Of a stretch of DNA of 64,000 nucleotides, positions 49,372 through 58,205 are shown in pieces. The stretch is taken from NCBI GenBank assembly GCA_963762965.1, contig CAVXME010000001.1, positions 3,286,001 to 3,350,000 on the forward strand, given 5' to 3'. Source of the stretch: DATBAX01 sp963762965. GTDB taxonomy: Bacteria > Acidobacteriota > Terriglobia > Terriglobales > Acidobacteriaceae. Under the pieces are notes generated by a model that was not told where the DNA came from, did not search any database, and saw only the letters and a program-made list of their open reading frames with translations. Made by a program: the position numbers and the translations under genes. Numbering within the stretch: position 1 is the first letter of the stretch; every line of letters starts with the position of its first letter.

Positions 49372-51861
49372 TTACAACTGAAACTTTCGCAACCGCAGAG
49401 AATTTGTGATCACCGACACTGAACTGAAGCTCATGGCCGCAGCCGCCAAAATAGGACTCAACAGCAAGCCGAAAAAGGGGTAGAGCACACCCGCCGCAAT
49501 GGGAACTCCCACCAGGTTGTAAACAAATGCAAAAAACAAATTCTGCCGGATGTTTCGCATGGTGGCCTGACTGAGTTTTCTGGCCCGGACAATCCCCGTG
49601 AGATCGCCCTTCACCAGAGTGATTCCGGCGCTTTCCATGGCAACATCGGTTCCCGTCCCCATGGCAATGCCCACATTGGCCTGGGCTAGAGCCGGAGCAT
49701 CGTTGATGCCGTCCCCAGCCATGGCAACGATTCGCCCCTCTTTCTGAAGGCGGCGCACCACCTCTGATTTTTTGCCGGGCAGGACCTCGGCTTCGAACTC
49801 GTCGAGGCCAAGCGTGCGAGCAATCGATTCCGCAGTGGCCCGGCTGTCCCCGGTAAGCATGACGATACGAAGGCCCTGCGCCTTCAATTCGCTGAGCGCA
49901 ACCGGCGTCGAGGCTTTGATGGGATCGGCAATTGCAATGCACCCTGCCGCGTGGCCATCCAGGCTCACAAAGATCAGCGTGCTCTGGCCAAGGCCAGCCG
50001 CTTGGGCTTTCTCTGGCAAATTCCCCAATGGGACGCCAACCGCACCCAACAGAGGTTCATTTCCTGCGACGATGAGTTTGCCGTCAACTTTTCCAGCAAC
50101 ACCGTTTCCGCTGACATAGCGAAAGTCACGGGCTTCCGCAAGAGACAGCTTCTTTTCCTGCGCTGCGCGAACGATGGCCGCACCTAGCGGATGCTCGCTC
50201 ATTCGCTCCACACTCGCGACCAGACGCAATAACTCGGATTCGTCGGTTCCCTTCTCTGTAATCACGGATAATACTTTCGGCTTGCCCTCGGTCAGGGTTC
50301 CCGTTTTATCCACGACCAGCGTGTCGACTTTTTCCAGAATCTCCAGTGCTTCGGCATTCTTGATGAGCACACCGGCATGCGCGCCGCGCCCAGTGCCGAC
50401 CATGATCGCCATCGGCGTGGCCAACCCCAGAGCGCAGGGACAGGCAATAATTAGCACTGCCACGGCATTCACCAGCGCATGGGCCACGCGAGGCTGAGGC
50501 CCAAAAACACTCCAGATCACAAAGGTTGAAATCGCAGCCGCGATTACCGCGGGAACGAACCATGCCGCGACCCGATCCGCCAGCCGCTGAATGGGAGCGC
50601 GGCTGCGTTGCGCCTGGCTGACCATCTGTACGATCTGCGCCAGAAGAGTCTCGCTGCCTATACGCTCGGCACGCATGATGAATGCGCCGGTTCCGTTTAC
50701 AGTCGCGCCGATCACAGCGCTGCCAACGGTCTTTTCGACCGGCATGGATTCACCCGTGATCATGGATTCGTCCACCGCCCCATTGCCTTCCAATACCACT
50801 CCATCCACAGGAATCTTTTCACCGGGACGTACCCGCAATCGATCGCCTCGCATCACTTGATCAAGCGGGATGTCTTCCTCTTTGCCGTCACGCAGAACAC
50901 GCGCGGTTTTCGGCGTCAGATCAAGCAGGGCGCGAATGGCCGCTCCGGTCTGACTGCGGGCCCGCAACTCGAGGACTTGCCCCAATAGAACCAACGTAGT
51001 GATGGCGGCTGCTGCTTCAAAATAAACCGCCGGCACGCCGTCCATTTCGCGAAACGAAACCGGAAAAATCCCCGGAAAGACTGTCGCAATCAGACTGTAG
51101 AGATAAGCCACTCCAGTGCCCATGGCAATGAGCGTGAACATGTTGGTCGAGCGATTCACGATCGACATCCAGCCGCGCTGGAAGAACGGCCATCCTGCCC
51201 AAAGAACAACCGGCGTGGCGAGAAACAACTCGATCCAGGGCAGCCAGCCGTTCGGTAACCCGTGCTCGACAGGCATACCGGGCAGCATGTCTGCCATGGC
51301 GGCCGCCAGCAACGGCACGGTGAGCACCACGCTGATCCAGAAGCGGCGAGTCATATCGCGCAGTTCCGGATTCTCTTCATCCCCTGCGGTAATGGTTCGC
51401 GGTTCAAGGGCCATACCACAGATCGGACAGGCTCCCGGTCCGGCCCGAACGATCTCAGGATGCATGGGGCAGGTGTATTCGACGCGGTTGGACGCAACCG
51501 AGATCTCCGACTCCAACGCCATGCCACAACTCGGGCATGGCCCCGGCTTGGACTCATGCACTTCCGGGCACATGGGGCAGACGTAGCTGCCCTTGCTTGC
51601 TAGCGGCGCAACAGGTTTGCCGGCCATCGTACCGGGCATGCTTGAGATCTGAACGGGGCCTCCAAGTGTGACCAATCCCCCCGAAGGCCGGGGCTTGAGA
51701 TATTTCTCAGGATCGGCTCTAAACTTGTCTTCGCAAGATTTGCAGCAGAAATGGTAATTTCTCCCGGCGTGCTTCGCCGAGTACCCAGCGGTAGCCGGAT
51801 TCACCGTCATCCCGCAGACGGGATCTTTGACTGCAAACGCCGGATTTGCGGAGGGCTCCAT
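49372..51861 (-). CDS. Copper-type P1B ATPase with YHS and two HMBD domains
   Basis: An 829-residue heavy-metal pump of the P1B class. The N-terminus has no CXXC HMA domain. It has a YHS domain (about 10-55: 'DPVCGMTVNPATAGYSAKHA', 'FCCKSCEDKF'), then two tandem heavy-metal-binding HMBD repeats ('YVCPMCPEVHESKPGPCPSC' at 93-112, 'CPMHPEIVRAGPGACPICG' at 131-149). The membrane CPC motif is in 'IIACPCALGLATP', the phosphorylation site in 'DKTGTLTEG', and 'SEHPLG', 'GDGINDAPAL' are intact. CPC plus these domains suggest copper or silver export. ATG 51861 is chosen; a Leu-rich extension upstream is unlikely. A small protein is divergent with about 110 nt between the starts. Confidence 0.93.
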   Translation of the reverse strand: MEPSANPAFAVKDPVCGMTVNPATAGYSAKHAGRNYHFCCKSCEDKFRADPEKYLKPRPSGGLVTLGGPVQISSMPGTMAGKPVAPLASKGSYVCPMCPEVHESKPGPCPSCGMALESEISVASNRVEYTCPMHPEIVRAGPGACPICGMALEPRTITAGDEENPELRDMTRRFWISVVLTVPLLAAAMADMLPGMPVEHGLPNGWLPWIELFLATPVVLWAGWPFFQRGWMSIVNRSTNMFTLIAMGTGVAYLYSLIATVFPGIFPVSFREMDGVPAVYFEAAAAITTLVLLGQVLELRARSQTGAAIRALLDLTPKTARVLRDGKEEDIPLDQVMRGDRLRVRPGEKIPVDGVVLEGNGAVDESMITGESMPVEKTVGSAVIGATVNGTGAFIMRAERIGSETLLAQIVQMVSQAQRSRAPIQRLADRVAAWFVPAVIAAAISTFVIWSVFGPQPRVAHALVNAVAVLIIACPCALGLATPMAIMVGTGRGAHAGVLIKNAEALEILEKVDTLVVDKTGTLTEGKPKVLSVITEKGTDESELLRLVASVERMSEHPLGAAIVRAAQEKKLSLAEARDFRYVSGNGVAGKVDGKLIVAGNEPLLGAVGVPLGNLPEKAQAAGLGQSTLIFVSLDGHAAGCIAIADPIKASTPVALSELKAQGLRIVMLTGDSRATAESIARTLGLDEFEAEVLPGKKSEVVRRLQKEGRIVAMAGDGINDAPALAQANVGIAMGTGTDVAMESAGITLVKGDLTGIVRARKLSQATMRNIRQNLFFAFVYNLVGVPIAAGVLYPFFGLLLSPILAAAAMSFSSVSVITNSLRLRKFQL

Positions 51862-51877
51862 GAAGAGAATCGCGCTT

Positions 51878-51899
51878 TCCAACAATAACAATTATTGGA
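51878..51899. promoter_or_regulatory. Palindrome between the divergent metal-ATPase and small-protein genes
   Basis: An imperfect dyad with CAATAA / TTATTG half-sites and TCCAA / TTGGA ends, 17 nt upstream of the ATPase start. It could be an operator for a metal-responsive repressor; no regulator gene is beside it. Confidence 0.4.
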
Positions 51900-51971
51900 T
51901 GGCCCTGCATGAAGCAAAGATTGTTGTATCTTTACATGAGCTCGAAAACGGGCCGGAGGCTTGGCAGGCAG

Positions 51972-52199
51972 ATGACACAAATGGAAGTGGTATACCGTTA
52001 CGGCGCAACCCCGAGCGAAGCCGAAATGCGGGCGATTGATAATCTGCGCGATGTGTACGGCATCCGCCGGATTGCATTCAACGAAAAAGAGAATACTGTC
52101 CGCATCGAATTCGACGCTTCCCGATTCAAAGAACCGGTGATCGCATCATTACTGCGCCGTGCGGGGATCGATGTGCAGGAAAAGCTCGTGCTGGCTTAG
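51972..52199 (+). CDS. Small ferredoxin-fold-like protein beside the metal ATPase
   Basis: A 75-residue protein. The order strand-helix-strand-strand-helix-strand ('MEVVYRYG', 'SEAEMRAIDNLRDVYG', 'RRIAFNEKENTVRIEFD', 'KEPVIASLLRRAGID') resembles an HMA metal-chaperone fold, but the metal-binding CXXC loop is replaced ('YRYGATPSE'). It could pair with the P1B ATPase, which itself lacks an HMA domain. An upstream in-frame ATG at 51909 is possible, giving 96 residues, but it lies close to the presumed promoter region. The fold is inferred from pattern only. Confidence 0.6.
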   Translation: MTQMEVVYRYGATPSEAEMRAIDNLRDVYGIRRIAFNEKENTVRIEFDASRFKEPVIASLLRRAGIDVQEKLVLA

Positions 52200-52209
52200 A
52201 TACCCCAGA

Positions 52210-52241
52210 GGGTGCCCCGTTCAAGCTCAGCTTGAGCGGGG
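52210..52241. repeat. REP-like hairpin, related head, different stem
   Basis: Begins with the same GGGTGCCCCG head as the REP units near 1.2-2 kb, followed by a hairpin TTCAAGCT / AGCTTGAG and GCGGGG. The rest of the 52242-52581 stretch holds no gene; it contains two C/G-rich tracts (GGGGGGAGGG near 52291 and GGGGGAGGG near 52319), also echoed on the other strand near 52880. Confidence 0.6.
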
Positions 52242-52581
52242 ATTTTCGCCAGGCGCCTAGCGCGCAAGCCCATCGTTCTTAGGATTTTTAAGGGGGGAGG
52301 GCCACAGCTCAAAATCTTGGGGGAGGGCTGCGGCCATACTTCGGAAAAAGCACTTACGCGAAATGCGATTTTGGTTTAAGCAAGGGGCGCCCAAGAAGAA
52401 CCTCTGGCCGAAGTTTATTCTCGAGAGCGCCCCGTTGCGCGCCACTTCGTCTGTACTTTGTTTAGCATCCGGTGTTCCAACCTCAAGAAACTGAAAACAA
52501 AGCCCCGATGAACTTACGGCACTAGTAGGAATTGCCCGTGCCAGGAAAGATTTACTTGAAGTGCTTGGCCCCTAGCAATTT

Positions 52582-52609
52582 TTGCGAAGCCGAAGGATTC
52601 CGTTATAAT
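52582..52609 (+). promoter_or_regulatory. Promoter of tRNA-Arg
   Basis: TTGCGA (52582-52587), 16-nt spacer, TATAAT (52604-52609), 36 nt before the mature tRNA 5' end. Confidence 0.7.
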
Positions 52610-52644
52610 CGGAATCACCGCCGGTTCATGAATCTGACCGCATC

Positions 52645-52721
52645 GCGCCCTTAGCTCAGCTGGATAGAGCGTCTGGCTACGAACCAGAAGGTCGGAAGTT
52701 CGAATCTTCCAGGGCGCACCA
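52645..52721 (+). tRNA. tRNA-Arg (anticodon ACG), CCA encoded
   Basis: A complete cloverleaf: acceptor GCGCCC pairs with GGGCGC, D-arm 'GCTCAGCTGGATAGAGC', anticodon stem TCTGG / CCAGA around CTACGAA (anticodon ACG, read as inosine-CG after editing), T-arm 'GTTCGAATC'. The discriminator is A and the CCA tail is in the DNA. It reads CGU/CGC/CGA codons. Confidence 0.96.
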
Positions 52722-53148
52722 CTCCCTATCCGTATCCTTTTGCAACTTAGAATCCTGCTGACTTGGAAACCTTCCTGATTTAGGTAATGGCTCTGGCAGA
52801 AGGGCAGGCGCGGCCGAAAAAACTGCCCTAAAATTAAGAAGCGCCCCAGATCCTCGCGGATCAAAGGACGCCCGAACAGCCCTCCCCCAGAACTGCTCAC
52901 CTGCAAGATACTTCCCTCCCGGAAAGCTGTAAATCGCACGTTCGTGCCATCCTCTGGCACGAACTGGCCATGCCACAGAAACTTGCGCAAAAGCCTGATT
53001 GCATGTGTGCACTGATTTGCATCGGGAGCGCGGTTTCTAAGTCGTAACGTTGCCGTAAGTCGTTATTTATCAGGCGACTAGTGGAAATATGAATTTGGCA
53101 GATCGAATGCACGAATTACACCGTTTGGATATCCCGAGGGATTTGACT
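52722..53148. other. Intergenic region after tRNA-Arg
   Basis: 427 nt without a supported gene. It contains one clear hairpin, GTTCGTGCCA / TGGCACGAAC with a 5-nt loop (52940-52964), not followed by a T run. I looked for a cyclic-di-GMP riboswitch in front of the PEP-CTERM gene and saw none. Confidence 0.5.
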
Positions 53149-53766
53149 ATGAGACGACTGGTTTTGATGGTTCTGCTGGCGATGGTCCTGCCGGTCGCAG
53201 CTTTTGCCGACAGCAGTCTTATATTTCAGAACCGTGGCGGAACGCTCACGCAAACCAGCAGTGGCGTGACTTTAAGCAAATCCAAGCTGACTTTGATTGA
53301 CGGACTGAACGGCGGCGGCCCCATCGTCTCCAGCAATCCCATTGTGAAAGTCCTTGGAATGGTGAACTTTAGCACCGGCGCAGAAATCAGTTCCAGCTTC
53401 AACGCCAGCACCAGAACTACCACCACAACCTTTGCGGCGGGCGGCAGTTTTACCATCACCGGCAATGGTCAGGATGGGGTCCCCAAAGGCGTGCTTTTCC
53501 AAGGGACGTTTAGCGGGCCAGTGACTGTCGAGAGCGTAGCCCGTACCCGCACTACGCCGAGCAGTTGGATGTTAAGCGGTACTATCACCGGAACCTACAA
53601 CGGCGTGACCATCAGCGCCAAGACCGTGCAATTGCGGGTCGGCGGGGCCATGGTCAACGGATCCACAACCCTGGGCACCGTTCCGGAACCGGGCACGCTG
53701 GGACTGCTGGGCACGGGCTTACTGGGAATTGCCGGGCTGGTGCGACGTAAGTCGCGAGCGAAATAG
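53149..53766 (+). CDS. PEP-CTERM sorted extracellular protein
   Basis: A 205-residue exported protein. It has a signal peptide (MRRLVLMVLLAMVLPVAAFA), a Ser/Thr/Gly-rich beta-type body with many Asn/Thr ('TRTTTTTFAAGG'), and a C-terminal sorting tag 'VPEPGTLGLLGTGLLGIAG' plus Arg-rich 'LVRRKSRAK'. In known systems exosortase XrtA/EpsH cuts at the PEP motif and attaches the protein to surface material in exopolysaccharide producers. No exosortase is in the window. ATG 53149 opens the signal peptide. Confidence 0.92.
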   Translation: MRRLVLMVLLAMVLPVAAFADSSLIFQNRGGTLTQTSSGVTLSKSKLTLIDGLNGGGPIVSSNPIVKVLGMVNFSTGAEISSSFNASTRTTTTTFAAGGSFTITGNGQDGVPKGVLFQGTFSGPVTVESVARTRTTPSSWMLSGTITGTYNGVTISAKTVQLRVGGAMVNGSTTLGTVPEPGTLGLLGTGLLGIAGLVRRKSRAK

Positions 53767-53988
53767 TCGCCTCGTTTTCTTCCGTCATCGGCGGTATCCC
53801 GCAATCCAATGCACAATCCAGCCTCGAGTTCTTGCCATTTCCGCATTCTGGACTTCAACTGAGCTCCCTAATCCCCTCGTTCTGAAGGGTTAAATCAAAG
53901 CCATTGCGGGTTACCCCAGTAATGCGTCCCACCGGGATTACCGTTGACCGTTACCGGGGGTGTCCTTAACCTCGCAGCAGGGGGTTGT

Positions 53989-54240
53989 ATGAAGGACATT
54001 CATGAGGTCTTGCGGCGCAAGCAAGCCAAGTTCGCCCAATTGGGTAAGCAGATCGAACTCTTGCAGCAAGCGGCAGAAAAACTGCGTGAAGTCGCCCCAC
54101 TATTGGCCGAGAGCGAAGACGACGACAGCGCAATTCTAGCCGAAGCAGATGACTTGAGCAGCATGGCTGCCAAGGCCGGAGCGGCGCATTCCGAGCCTGC
54201 CCCCGCCAAGCCAGCCCGTGTGGCTCCCCGCTGGCCGTAG
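53989..54240 (+). CDS. Small coiled-coil protein
   Basis: An 83-residue protein: residues 1-47 form a charged helix ('IHEVLRRKQAKFAQLGKQIE', 'LLQQAAEKLREVAPLLAE') suited to a coiled coil, then an acidic stretch ('SEDDDSAILAEADD') and an Ala/Pro tail. GGGGG at 53982-53986 supports ATG 53989; a longer frame begins at 53944. No family known, though similar small proteins precede PilZ genes in related genomes as far as I can judge. It is 53 nt from the PilZ gene, same strand. Confidence 0.7.
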   Translation: MKDIHEVLRRKQAKFAQLGKQIELLQQAAEKLREVAPLLAESEDDDSAILAEADDLSSMAAKAGAAHSEPAPAKPARVAPRWP

Positions 54241-54293
54241 TCGCAAATTGATTTCACGAGTGGCGCGATTCATTCCGTGCGCCTTGACGCGAT

Positions 54294-55424
54294 ATGGGAT
54301 TTCAGGCACTTCTGGTTTCCAAAGACGATCAGGCAACCGCTACCCTGACGCCGGTGCTTTCCGGTTTCGGAGTGGGGGTGCAGTCGTGCAGCTATTCCGA
54401 AGGCCTCTGCCGGGTGGTGGAACAGAAGTACGACGCAGTCATTATCGACTTCGATGATCCCCATAGCGCCGCTCTCGTACTCCAGAGTACCGAGCAGGCT
54501 GCGGCGGGAAACACCGCCGTCACCATTGCCCTGCTAAGCGACAAAACCAAAGTCCGTAATGTTTTTGGCGCGGGCGCAAACTTCGTACTGTACAAGCCGG
54601 TTACCGCTGAGCAAGCGCACGCGACCCTGCGCGCGGCAACGGCCCTGATCAAACGAGAACGCCGAGGTTCCTTCCGCGTTCCGGTGCAGATTCCCGTACA
54701 GCTCCGAGTGCAGAACGGGCCCGAGATCGAAGGTATCCTGCTCGACTTGAGCGAAGACGGCATGGACCTGCTGGCCGCACAGCCCACGTATCCATCGGCG
54801 GCGATCACTGCAAGCTTCGTCCTTCCCGACTCGGGCAACGAAATTGAGGTCCGCGGCGAAGTGGCCTGGGCGAATCCCAACGGACAATCCGGAGTACGCT
54901 TCGTCGATTTAGCCGAAAGTCTCCGCACCAGCCTGAAGACGTGGGTCATCGCCCATGCGCAAGAGATTCCACCCGAAGAGCCGGAACCGGTGGCACATTG
55001 TAAATTGACCGACCTGAGCCTGGGTGGATGCTACGTGGAAACCGAGTCTCCTTTTCCCGAGCGTTCCGGAATTGTTCTCTGCCTGAAAGCCGAAGACCTG
55101 GAAGTGCAAGCCGAAGGCATGGTACGAGTGATGCATCCGGGATACGGCATGGGCATCGAGTTCGCGGCCCGCACCGAGGAACAACGGACACAAGTAGAAA
55201 GCTTCATCGGATTCCTGAGCAGCCGTCCCGGAACGACGCCGGAATTGCTGATCATGCCGCGCGCCTTGTCGGCCCACGCCGATACCGGCGCCGAAGAGCA
55301 TCGCGCCGAAGAACTCGACGACTCCTTGCTCGACCTTTTGTGCAACCAGCAGTCCCTGGGTCAGGAAGAGTTCCTGCAAGCCCTGCGCAAACAACGCAGC
55401 TCGGAAGAAGTGCCGCAAGCCTGA
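54294..55424 (+). CDS. Receiver-like protein with two PilZ domains
   Basis: A 376-residue cytoplasmic protein. Residues 1-115 look like a response-regulator receiver with D52 ('AVIIDFDDP') and K101 ('LYKPVT') in the right places. PilZ 1 (about 121-225) has the c-di-GMP motifs R124-x3-R128 ('RRGSFR') and 'DLSEDG' (151-156). PilZ 2 (about 228-320) has 'DLSLGG' (240-245) but no clear RxxxR, so it may bind weakly or only structure the protein. The C-terminus is acidic. It may join phospho-signals and c-di-GMP; adjacent PEP-CTERM export suggests a surface role, which is a guess. A strong terminator follows. Confidence 0.88.
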   Translation: MGFQALLVSKDDQATATLTPVLSGFGVGVQSCSYSEGLCRVVEQKYDAVIIDFDDPHSAALVLQSTEQAAAGNTAVTIALLSDKTKVRNVFGAGANFVLYKPVTAEQAHATLRAATALIKRERRGSFRVPVQIPVQLRVQNGPEIEGILLDLSEDGMDLLAAQPTYPSAAITASFVLPDSGNEIEVRGEVAWANPNGQSGVRFVDLAESLRTSLKTWVIAHAQEIPPEEPEPVAHCKLTDLSLGGCYVETESPFPERSGIVLCLKAEDLEVQAEGMVRVMHPGYGMGIEFAARTEEQRTQVESFIGFLSSRPGTTPELLIMPRALSAHADTGAEEHRAEELDDSLLDLLCNQQSLGQEEFLQALRKQRSSEEVPQA

Positions 55425-55460
55425 ACGGTTCCCTGGTTCTGATATTTTTCCCGAATGAAG

Positions 55461-55492
55461 AAGGCCCACACGCCATGTCACGTGTGGGCCTT
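55461..55492. terminator. Rho-independent terminator after the PilZ gene
   Basis: A perfect 12-bp stem AAGGCCCACACG / CGTGTGGGCCTT with an 8-nt loop and a short T run (TTTCTAT) on the plus strand. Confidence 0.85.
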
Positions 55493-55601
55493 TCTATGTG
55501 CTCGGCTTGTTCTACCTCGTGTGACTCGAATCTATGGGCCTACCGTGAATCTCAGGTTGCAGCCAGATGAATTCTTGGTAAAGTATTTTCCTCAGATTAC
55601 G

Positions 55602-57083
55602 CTATTCGACCGTGAACTCCGCCGCCCGCCAGACGGTACTCTTTCCCGCCGAATCGGACGCCTGGACTTCCAGCCGGTACGAGCCCGTGGGTAACTTTTC
55701 GACCGAGACTTCCTCTGCAATGCGAATTACTGAACTGCCCGGCTGTATCCATGGAACAGCGCTTCGAGCGCCAGTATCGACTTTGAGTTCACCGGTTTTG
55801 ACGTTCGTGATTTTTAATTGACTCTGAACCGTTGCCGCTGGCTGCGTGACAAGTAGCGGTTCGTACAGTTCGAAGTAGGCAAACAGAGCTTCGCCCTTAT
55901 TAAATGCTGTGCGCCTCTTGAATCTTGTGTCGCTAGCGGGCGAAAATTCGACACCCTTGCTGACCAGCGGCACCAGGTCCGGGGCTGGGATGATTGCCGC
56001 TGTCTCCGGCGATATCATGACCGCCTCATGGAATCGCTTGCACAGCTCTACCGAGCTAATACCAAGCTGCTTGCGGTCGTAGCTCTCCACGGTCAGCGGC
56101 GCTTCCACACGCCCGAACTTCGATCCATCGCTGAGCACAACCACGAGCTTGTATTCCCCTGGAGGCAAGTCAATCTGGGTTTCGTAGCGATTTGGGATCG
56201 TCCGATTGTCAAGCTCGTGATGGGGTTGGGGTGGAGAACCGCCTACGGAGAAAACTGGCAACTCAGGGGAACAACACGCAAAGTCGCTGAAGCGTGCCGC
56301 AAGGGCCCCATCCTTCCCGTAAATCAGTCCTAAAATGCCGATGTTCGCAGTGAGAAAGGAGATCATGTCTCCGGCTGCCAAACTCGATTCGCGATTCAAA
56401 GAGTTCCAAGGGAAATCAACTGAGAGGTTAACCCTAGCTGCGTCCGTTTCCGTACGGAACACGCTGGCTTGGAGGGACAAAGCAATCTTCGGAGCTCGTT
56501 CCGAAGATGCGTCGCTTTCCATCTGTCGGCCAAGTTTTGTCCCATTCAAAGGGTCGAAAGGGGAATGCTGGGTGTTGCAGTATTCGCTGCGGGCATAGAC
56601 GAATGCGTTATGGCGGTCAACCTTAACCTCGATTTGGTGGCAGGACCCTACCGCTGACGGGGGCGGCACATAAGCGATGCGGTAAAGAAGAAACCTATGA
56701 ACCTCCCCTATGGTTCGCTCCAGATCAGAAGTGCTCCATCTCCCCCTCGGCGTCTCGGAGTACTGATTGTATTGGCCCACATTGTCATGAATCAGAAGAA
56801 GGCGCACCCACTCCGTCGTGACGCTCTGGATTTTCTGCTCCTTACCGTCTTCGAAAACCCGAAAGTCTTTAGGAATCAGGTTGCGGATTTGGTAATTTTC
56901 GAACTCCTGGTTAGTGATTTCTCTCGGATTTGCAGAGACTATGAGAGCTCTATCAAGTACGAAAGTCGGAACCAGAACCTGATCCGACTCGGCATGGAAA
57001 ACGGGCTTGTCAAGAGTCTGGGCGAGTGGAACTGGAGCGCACAGAGTCGTGCCGAACAATGCCGCAACGAGTAATGCCTTCAT
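55602..57083 (-). CDS. Secreted VWFA-related protein, VWA domain lost or degenerate
   Basis: A 493-residue exported protein. The signal peptide is residues 1-21 (MKALLVAALFGTTLCAPVPLA). The front part 'VLVPTFVLDRAL' and 'IPKDFRVFEDGKEQKIQSVT' matches the N-terminal beta segment of acidobacterial VWFA-related proteins ('...LxxxDFxVxEDGKxQxI'). The expected VWA core with a DxSxS metal site is not seen after it. The C-terminal half contains beta segments ('PTGSYRLEVQASDSAGKSTV') like a filamin-type domain. It may be a structural relative that lost metal-dependent adhesion. It is 27 nt downstream of the thioredoxin-like gene on the same strand. Confidence 0.75.
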   Translation of the reverse strand: MKALLVAALFGTTLCAPVPLAQTLDKPVFHAESDQVLVPTFVLDRALIVSANPREITNQEFENYQIRNLIPKDFRVFEDGKEQKIQSVTTEWVRLLLIHDNVGQYNQYSETPRGRWSTSDLERTIGEVHRFLLYRIAYVPPPSAVGSCHQIEVKVDRHNAFVYARSEYCNTQHSPFDPLNGTKLGRQMESDASSERAPKIALSLQASVFRTETDAARVNLSVDFPWNSLNRESSLAAGDMISFLTANIGILGLIYGKDGALAARFSDFACCSPELPVFSVGGSPPQPHHELDNRTIPNRYETQIDLPPGEYKLVVVLSDGSKFGRVEAPLTVESYDRKQLGISSVELCKRFHEAVMISPETAAIIPAPDLVPLVSKGVEFSPASDTRFKRRTAFNKGEALFAYFELYEPLLVTQPAATVQSQLKITNVKTGELKVDTGARSAVPWIQPGSSVIRIAEEVSVEKLPTGSYRLEVQASDSAGKSTVWRAAEFTVE

Positions 57084-57110
57084 CTTCGCCACGCCGATGG
57101 CTGGCCTCAA

Positions 57111-57998
57111 CTAGCGAGCCTGCGGCTTCCACTTCTTGAGAAATTGCAGCAAGTCTTCCGGGCCCAGGTTCCGGGCGTTTTCAAACTCCCCATTTTTCTG
57201 GCTAAAAAGCAGTTTCCCGCTGCCATCGAGAACGGCCAATCCCGGAATCCCCCGCTTCATGGGTACTTGATACTGGTCCATCAAATCCTGGTTCTTCTCG
57301 CCTCTGCCTACATCCACGTGGACGATTTCGTAGTTCTGCGCCAGCACTACAGCCAGATCGGGACGATGAAAGGCCGCGTCGAGCACGTGGCAGTCGAAGC
57401 ACCAGTTGGCCCCAAAGACGACGATGACGCGTTTGTGCGTCTTGGCAGCTTCGAGCAAAGCATGCTTGATCTCGGCATGCGCGTCGGCGCCGGGATGATA
57501 AATGTCTTTGTCAGTCGAGGTCGGTTGCAGCAGGCGAGCCGGATTGGTCCGTTGCTCGACCACCATGCGCCATTGCTCACCCTGGAGCTGCCAGATCTGC
57601 CCTTCGGTGATGTACAGGGTTCGAGCCGGAGTTGTAGCCGCGGATTGGATCTCGGCCTGGAACAGAACACTCTGTAAATCGCGCTGCGGAGCGTCGGATT
57701 TCACCAGATCGATTTTGATCTTCCGCACCTTGAGGTCTGTCCAGAATGCGACGTCGGCGTCGGTGTCAATCACGCCGTTGGCAGTCGTAATTTTGGTTTG
57801 CGGGGTGATGCTATAGAGGGTGCGCAATACAGGGGCATCGCCGCTGAGCAGCACGCTCTTCCATTGCTCGAGCGGCACTGAAACTCCGCTGGTTCCCGAG
57901 GAAGTTTTCACCACTTGCGCGCTGGAACCCGGGAGGGTGCAAACAATCACCAGCAGAATTGCAATCCAGACGATGCTTCGCAGCGCGCCAACCCTCAT
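57111..57998 (-). CDS. Secreted thioredoxin-like protein
   Basis: A 295-residue exported protein. The signal segment is residues 5-27 ('ALRSIVWIAILLVIVC'). The middle (about 30-155) is a beta-rich domain resembling outer-membrane lipoprotein carriers ('VLFQAEIQSAATTPARTLYI'). The C-terminal 120 residues are a thioredoxin fold with active-site 'GANWCFDCHVLD' (CFDC), preceded by 'VIVVFGA' and followed by 'KRGIPGLAVLDG'. It probably reduces or isomerises disulfides outside the cytoplasm. ATG 57998 has a strong AAGGAGAAG site just before it; longer in-frame extension to 58532 lacks signals and crosses a divergent promoter region. Confidence 0.88.
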   Translation of the reverse strand: MRVGALRSIVWIAILLVIVCTLPGSSAQVVKTSSGTSGVSVPLEQWKSVLLSGDAPVLRTLYSITPQTKITTANGVIDTDADVAFWTDLKVRKIKIDLVKSDAPQRDLQSVLFQAEIQSAATTPARTLYITEGQIWQLQGEQWRMVVEQRTNPARLLQPTSTDKDIYHPGADAHAEIKHALLEAAKTHKRVIVVFGANWCFDCHVLDAAFHRPDLAVVLAQNYEIVHVDVGRGEKNQDLMDQYQVPMKRGIPGLAVLDGSGKLLFSQKNGEFENARNLGPEDLLQFLKKWKPQAR

Positions 57999-58205
57999 GG
58001 ACTTCTCCTTCGTAATCCTGTTATGCAAGCGAGTATAACCGAGCAAAGAGGGGCTTTCGCGATGGGATTGCGGTATCCTCGTTGACTGCGCAGATGCATC
58101 GCGAGCTGGGAGACAACCACCCTGAAACTCGATCCGACCAAAGCACCTGAGGCAAACAGCGTCCCCGGAACTTCGGGTGCTTGCGGGTGGAGTCCTCTGT
58201 TCCCT

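Noticed and set aside
52514..52990. 158-codon open frame on the minus strand across the tRNA
   Set aside because: It reads through tRNA-Arg in antisense, a well-known source of false proteins.
52722..53148. Possible cyclic-di-GMP or other riboswitch before the PEP-CTERM gene
   Set aside because: Only a single 10-bp hairpin is visible; the conserved riboswitch core bases are not found.
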